This document shows positions 61,095 to 64,000 of a DNA stretch of 64,000 nt, piece after piece (positions within the stretch are counted from its first letter, which is position 1; each line of letters opens with the position of its first letter). Under the pieces are notes generated by a model. The model was not told the DNA's origin. It ran no database searches and saw only the letters and a program-made list of their open reading frames with translations. A program made the position numbers and the translations under genes. Source of the stretch: an uncultured Flavobacteriaceae bacterium (GTDB taxonomy: Bacteria > Bacteroidota > Bacteroidia > Flavobacteriales > Flavobacteriaceae); contig CANKZG010000006.1 of NCBI GenBank assembly GCA_947488435.1, positions 1 to 64,000 on the forward strand, written 5' to 3'.

Positions 61095-61457
61095 ATGGAA
61101 CTTGTTAATCACCAGGTTTTGCGAAAAGACAATTCGCTACTCGCAATAACACATCTTACACAATTATTGTCATATATGACGGGCTTTGGAGGCTTTATCG
61201 TGCCACTAGTCCTTTGGCTTTCCTCACGACATACCGTTGAAGGAATGGACGAACATGGAAAATCTATCGTGAATTTTCAGATCAGTTTAATCTTATATAT
61301 TATTTTAAGTATCCCTGCGATCTTACTTTTTGGATTGGGTATTTTGAGTTTGATATTTGTAGGTATCGTTGGTTTTATATTACCCATCGTAAATGCCATA
61401 AAAGCCAGCAATGGAGAGCGACCCAGTTACTTTTTAACCATTCGATTTATTTCTTAA
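61095..61457 (+). CDS. DUF4870-family membrane protein
   Basis: A 120-residue protein with three hydrophobic segments: LTQLLSYMTGFGGFIVPLVLWL, ISLILYIILSIPAILLFGLGIL and FVGIVGFILPIVNAIKA, plus the DUF4870 motif VEGMDEHGKSIVNFQIS. Function unknown. Divergent from mnmE. Confidence 0.85.
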   Translation: MELVNHQVLRKDNSLLAITHLTQLLSYMTGFGGFIVPLVLWLSSRHTVEGMDEHGKSIVNFQISLILYIILSIPAILLFGLGILSLIFVGIVGFILPIVNAIKASNGERPSYFLTIRFIS

Positions 61458-61474
61458 TTTTTAAAAAGTACTGG

Positions 61475-62347
61475 CTATTTTCGGTCGATCAATCGCGTAC
61501 TTAGAATACGAATATCGTTAAGGGGACGATCTAAGCTATCTGTACTTTGGATTGCAATACTGTCTACAACAGCCATACCAGAAATCACTTCTCCAAATAC
61601 CGTGTAGTTTTGATCTAAGTGGGCAGCTCCGCCTACAGTTTTATAGGTTTCTCGGTGCATTTCAGGAATGGTATAACGGGGTCCCTTGGCGAGTTCTTCT
61701 TTTGATAATTCTTGTATTTGACCACTAATCAATTGAATGCTATCAGTATTTTCTCCTTTTTGGTAAAGTGTTTCCAGAAGGTGTACCAAAGCTTTGTTTT
61801 CGGGTTTGTTTACTACTCTATTATCTGCAAGCCAGGTATTTATTCTATCTTCAGCCAGGGTAAGTGTACTATCCGTATAGGTTCGACCATGTACAATATA
61901 AAATTGTGTAGAACTCGATGCACGTTCCGGGTTATTGTCTCGAGCAGCAGCCAGTACCCCGCGTTTATGGTAACGAGAGGGAACAAGTTCAGCAGGTATA
62001 GTATAGGGTAAATCCCCATTCCCTAAAGTATCTGTTGCTACAGAATTTTTACTTGTCGGATCTCCGGATTGGATCATGAAGTTTTCAATAACACGATGAA
62101 AAAGAATGCTATCGTAAAAACGTTCTCCAAAGAGTTTTAAATAATTATCGCGATGCAGGGGCGTTTCATCATACAAACGAAGCACGATCGTACCTTTACT
62201 GGTGACCATCTCTACATCCTGAGTAAGTGCCGGAGCTTCTTTTGTTTTTGAATTTTCTGGTTTGCAACTATATACAAATGCTAAGAAAACAACAAGGCTA
62301 TATGCAAAGTAAAAAGTTTTGTTTTTGAAGAAGGGTATCTGACTCAT
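61475..62347 (-). CDS. Lipoprotein peptidyl-prolyl isomerase (cyclophilin type) with insert
   Basis: A 290-residue cyclophilin-type PPIase with a lipoprotein signal (FAYSLVVFLAFVYSCKP, lipid Cys28). The core contains VEMVTSKGTIVLRLYDETPLHRDNYLKL, FYDSILFHRVIENFMIQSGDP and the C-terminal DQNYTVFGEVISGMAVVDSIA. Between the FYIVHGRTYT strand and the AAHLDQNYTVFGEV strand there is an insert of roughly 85 residues rich in charged helices (about 162-245), larger than in most cyclophilins. Likely attached to the periplasmic face of a membrane and acting on exported substrates. Confidence 0.88.
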   Translation of the reverse strand: MSQIPFFKNKTFYFAYSLVVFLAFVYSCKPENSKTKEAPALTQDVEMVTSKGTIVLRLYDETPLHRDNYLKLFGERFYDSILFHRVIENFMIQSGDPTSKNSVATDTLGNGDLPYTIPAELVPSRYHKRGVLAAARDNNPERASSSTQFYIVHGRTYTDSTLTLAEDRINTWLADNRVVNKPENKALVHLLETLYQKGENTDSIQLISGQIQELSKEELAKGPRYTIPEMHRETYKTVGGAAHLDQNYTVFGEVISGMAVVDSIAIQSTDSLDRPLNDIRILSTRLIDRK

Positions 62348-62434
62348 TTTTGGATCACTTAATTGGTTGAAAACGAAAATATTTTATCATTTAAAGATAT
62401 TAATTCAAAATTTGTAACACTATAGTTATTTTAA

Positions 62435-62464
62435 TTTGCAAAGATAAAAATGAATGTATTTTTG
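62435..62464 (+). promoter_or_regulatory. Promoter of the glycosyltransferase gene
   Basis: TTTG (62435-62438), 18 bases, TATTTTTG (62457-62464), a full match to the Bacteroidota -33/-7 consensus. Predicted transcription start is about 60 bases upstream of the ATG at 62531. Confidence 0.6.
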
Positions 62465-62530
62465 TAAGGTGGTAGATTACCACTCAGATTTAACTACTTT
62501 TAACAAAATTTTAAAAAACCATCCCCCTAG

Positions 62531-63550
62531 ATGAATCTAAGTATCTTAATCCCAATGTATAACTCTGAAAAGTACATTGAGAGGTGTTTAAATAGTATTA
62601 TCAATCAAAATATACCAGAAAGCGAATATGAAATTATTATTATGGACGACGGATCTACTGATAGTAGTAGACGTTTAGTTGAAGATTATGTTCAGAATTA
62701 CAGTAATATTTTTTTATATAAAGATAAAAATGAAGGCACGTATACCACTAGAAATAAGCTACTTAAATTAGCAAAAGGAGAATATATTTACAATATTGAT
62801 GCGGATGATTACCTCGCGGGAAACCTGCTGAAACCGTTTCTAGAAGTGGCGCTACAAAATAGATTGGACATTTTGGGTTTTGATGCTAAAAGAACCTTAG
62901 AAGGTGAGGATTTTGAAATAAAAAATGTAGTTGAAAATTTAGACGCACCTAATATCATAGATGGTCATAGGTTTATTTTAGAAAATCCAAATCATAGAAA
63001 TGAGGTTTGGTGGTATTTTTTGCGCGCTGACTTTCTAAAGAAAAATAAACTCTTCTTCGAAAAGAATGAGTATAATGCTGATGTAGTTTTTACCATTAAA
63101 CTTTTCCTTGCGGCCAAGAGAATAGCTTTTTTCCCTGTTGAAGTCTATCGTTATTTTCAATCTAATGATTCGCTCATGCGAAACACTGATTTGATTAAAG
63201 GGAAAAAATTGATTCAGTATTTGTTGCAAATGGTAATAGATTTAAACGATTTAATTAAAGAACTGGAAAACAGTACAGTACCACCAGACGATTCTATTTT
63301 GAATCAGTTAAGAGAAAGAAGAGATCGGTTTATTCGTACTTTGGTAATCAAGTTAATAAAGGGGAAAATAAGTACAAAAGAGATCGATACTGTTTTGGAA
63401 GAATTAAAAAATCATGATGTTTACCCAATTAAAAACTATGTTATTCCTGAAAAAAAAATAATACAGCATAAATTAATTAAAAATGTAATTAATAAAAAGT
63501 ATTTGGTTTATCTCGTATCCAAATTTTATACTTTTAATGCGGTCAGATAG
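62531..63550 (+). CDS. Family 2 glycosyltransferase
   Basis: A 339-residue GT-A type inverting glycosyltransferase: SILIPMYNSEKYIERCLNSI, IIMDDGSTDSS (Asp39-Asp40) and the DXD-like DADD (90-93) for metal and nucleotide-sugar binding. The C-terminus (about 230-339) is helical and charged. Role: transfer of a sugar in surface polysaccharide synthesis; the sugar and acceptor are unknown. A 23-codon ORF begins directly after its stop (63551-63622) and could be the remnant of a lost downstream gene. Confidence 0.9.
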   Translation: MNLSILIPMYNSEKYIERCLNSIINQNIPESEYEIIIMDDGSTDSSRRLVEDYVQNYSNIFLYKDKNEGTYTTRNKLLKLAKGEYIYNIDADDYLAGNLLKPFLEVALQNRLDILGFDAKRTLEGEDFEIKNVVENLDAPNIIDGHRFILENPNHRNEVWWYFLRADFLKKNKLFFEKNEYNADVVFTIKLFLAAKRIAFFPVEVYRYFQSNDSLMRNTDLIKGKKLIQYLLQMVIDLNDLIKELENSTVPPDDSILNQLRERRDRFIRTLVIKLIKGKISTKEIDTVLEELKNHDVYPIKNYVIPEKKIIQHKLIKNVINKKYLVYLVSKFYTFNAVR

Positions 63551-63862
63551 ATGAAAAAGTTGACGGAAAGCTCAAAATTTGTTCAACTTTATGTACTACT
63601 TGTTATTAATTATAACAGCTAAAGATCGAACATATAAATAGTAAATACTTTTTTGCAAATAAATTTTAAGATTGTAAATAAGGGTTATTGTAATAGCATA
63701 AAAAAAAGGGTTAGAACTTATTCTAACCCTTTTTAATAATTTCAAATTAATTATGTTCTCATATCGAATAATCCATTCGATTACGAAGATGATTTAATTT
63801 GTATATATTTTCATTAAATTAATACAAATTGGTATTTCATCTTATACGAGAATTTTAGATTC
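63551..63862. other. Intergenic region with terminator and short abutting ORF
   Basis: A 312-base gap. The first 72 bases form a 23-codon ORF (63551-63622, MKKLTESSKF ...) starting right after the glycosyltransferase stop, of doubtful significance. A strong bidirectional terminator follows at 63703-63734. The rest has no recognisable gene. Confidence 0.45.
63703..63734. terminator. Bidirectional terminator
   Basis: Perfect 14-bp stem (63703-63716 with 63721-63734), loop CTTA, A-run before and T-run after, so it can stop transcripts from both the glycosyltransferase gene and the minus-strand gene at the window end. Confidence 0.88.
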
Positions 63863-64000
63863 CTAATGTTTTCTTCTTAAGTTCTTACACCAAAGTCTAA
63901 AGTCGAAATCCATAACCCATAATTGTTCTCCAGTATATCGATCAGTGATGAAACCCCAAGAACTAAACCCAAGTGCTCCAATATTAGAATCGAATCCAGC
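63863..64000 (-). CDS. C-terminal end of an unknown protein (truncated by the window)
   Basis: Open frame from the window edge to a TAG at 63863-63865; 45 residues visible, including SNIGALGFSSWGFITDRYTG and QLWVMDFDFRLWCKNLRRKH at the end. It has no stop up to the edge and is followed by the bidirectional terminator, both of which favour a real gene. Family not recognisable from this stretch. Confidence 0.55.
   Translation of the reverse strand, partial: AGFDSNIGALGFSSWGFITDRYTGEQLWVMDFDFRLWCKNLRRKH

Noticed and set aside
63551-63622. 23-codon ORF abutting the glycosyltransferase stop as a gene
   Set aside because: Too short, no domain, and followed by unremarkable AT-rich sequence; noted only in the intergenic entry.

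Overview
The window is AT-rich bacterial chromosome from a member of the Bacteroidota, most likely a marine-type Flavobacteriaceae. Supporting signs are a type IX secretion (T9SS) C-terminal sorting domain on the first protein, many signal peptides ending in YAQ/LAQ-like sites, A-rich leaders instead of strong Shine-Dalgarno sequences, Bacteroidota-type promoters (TTTG ... TAnnTTTG), and families common in flavobacteria (YwqE-type PHP phosphatase, DUF4175, BatA/DUF58/MoxR block, KirBac channel, 7TM-AraC regulator). I saw no rRNA, tRNA, CRISPR array, transposase or phage module. The first and last genes run off the window.

Layout. 1-3.1 kb: end of a secreted FG-GAP/PKD/carbohydrate-binding T9SS cargo protein, a PHP phosphatase and a small exported protein. 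3.3-11.6 kb: a cNMP-binding/PAS/sigma-54 activator, an OsmC-family protein, a large pyruvate:ferredoxin oxidoreductase (PFOR)-like protein and, convergent to it, a class III nucleotide cyclase-TPR protein. This is the most unusual part. Three tandem palindromes and a -24/-12-like promoter precede osmC, and the PFOR-like protein has lost three of the four proximal-cluster cysteines. 11.8-15.4 kb: DUF3052 protein, a LolA-like/unknown/YceI operon and a membrane AraC regulator. 15.5-18.3 kb: a molybdate transport operon with a free-standing TOBE protein between modA and modB. 18.3-26.9 kb: Kir channel, SPW protein, an AraC regulator with two HTH domains, an RluA-DUF4345-DUF4442-nucleotidyltransferase operon, a hydrolase, VOC and membrane proteins. 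27.0-31.4 kb: a penicillin-binding-protein-like serine hydrolase and an ECF sigma/anti-sigma-like operon, bracketed by a degenerate intergenic repeat. 31.5-33.9 kb: an accessory island of small unknown genes with inverted-repeat boundaries and a truncated SMEK-domain gene.

34.4-45.3 kb: tldD-tldE, then a terminator, then a tightly packed DUF4159-MoxR-DUF58-BatA-DUF4175-membrane protein operon, probably an envelope-associated AAA+/vWA-type system. 45.3-54.4 kb: a dihydrolipoamide-dehydrogenase-like flavoprotein, a TPR protein with a SCO1 copper chaperone, small proteins, a coiled-coil membrane protein and a PQQ-type beta-propeller. 54.5-59.2 kb: an alginate-export-type porin, an outer-membrane protein, an AraC regulator, Dps and an exported isochorismatase-like hydrolase. 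59.6-64 kb: mnmE, a DUF4870 protein, a lipoprotein cyclophilin, a family 2 glycosyltransferase and the C-terminus of an unknown protein.

Inferred joint function of the 3.3-11.6 kb region: a cyclic-nucleotide or PAS signal could act through the sigma-54 activator on the three palindromes to switch on osmC and, by read-through of a hairpin, the PFOR-like enzyme. The cyclase-family neighbour is a candidate source of the nucleotide. This circuit is a hypothesis from gene order and motifs, not something the sequence proves.
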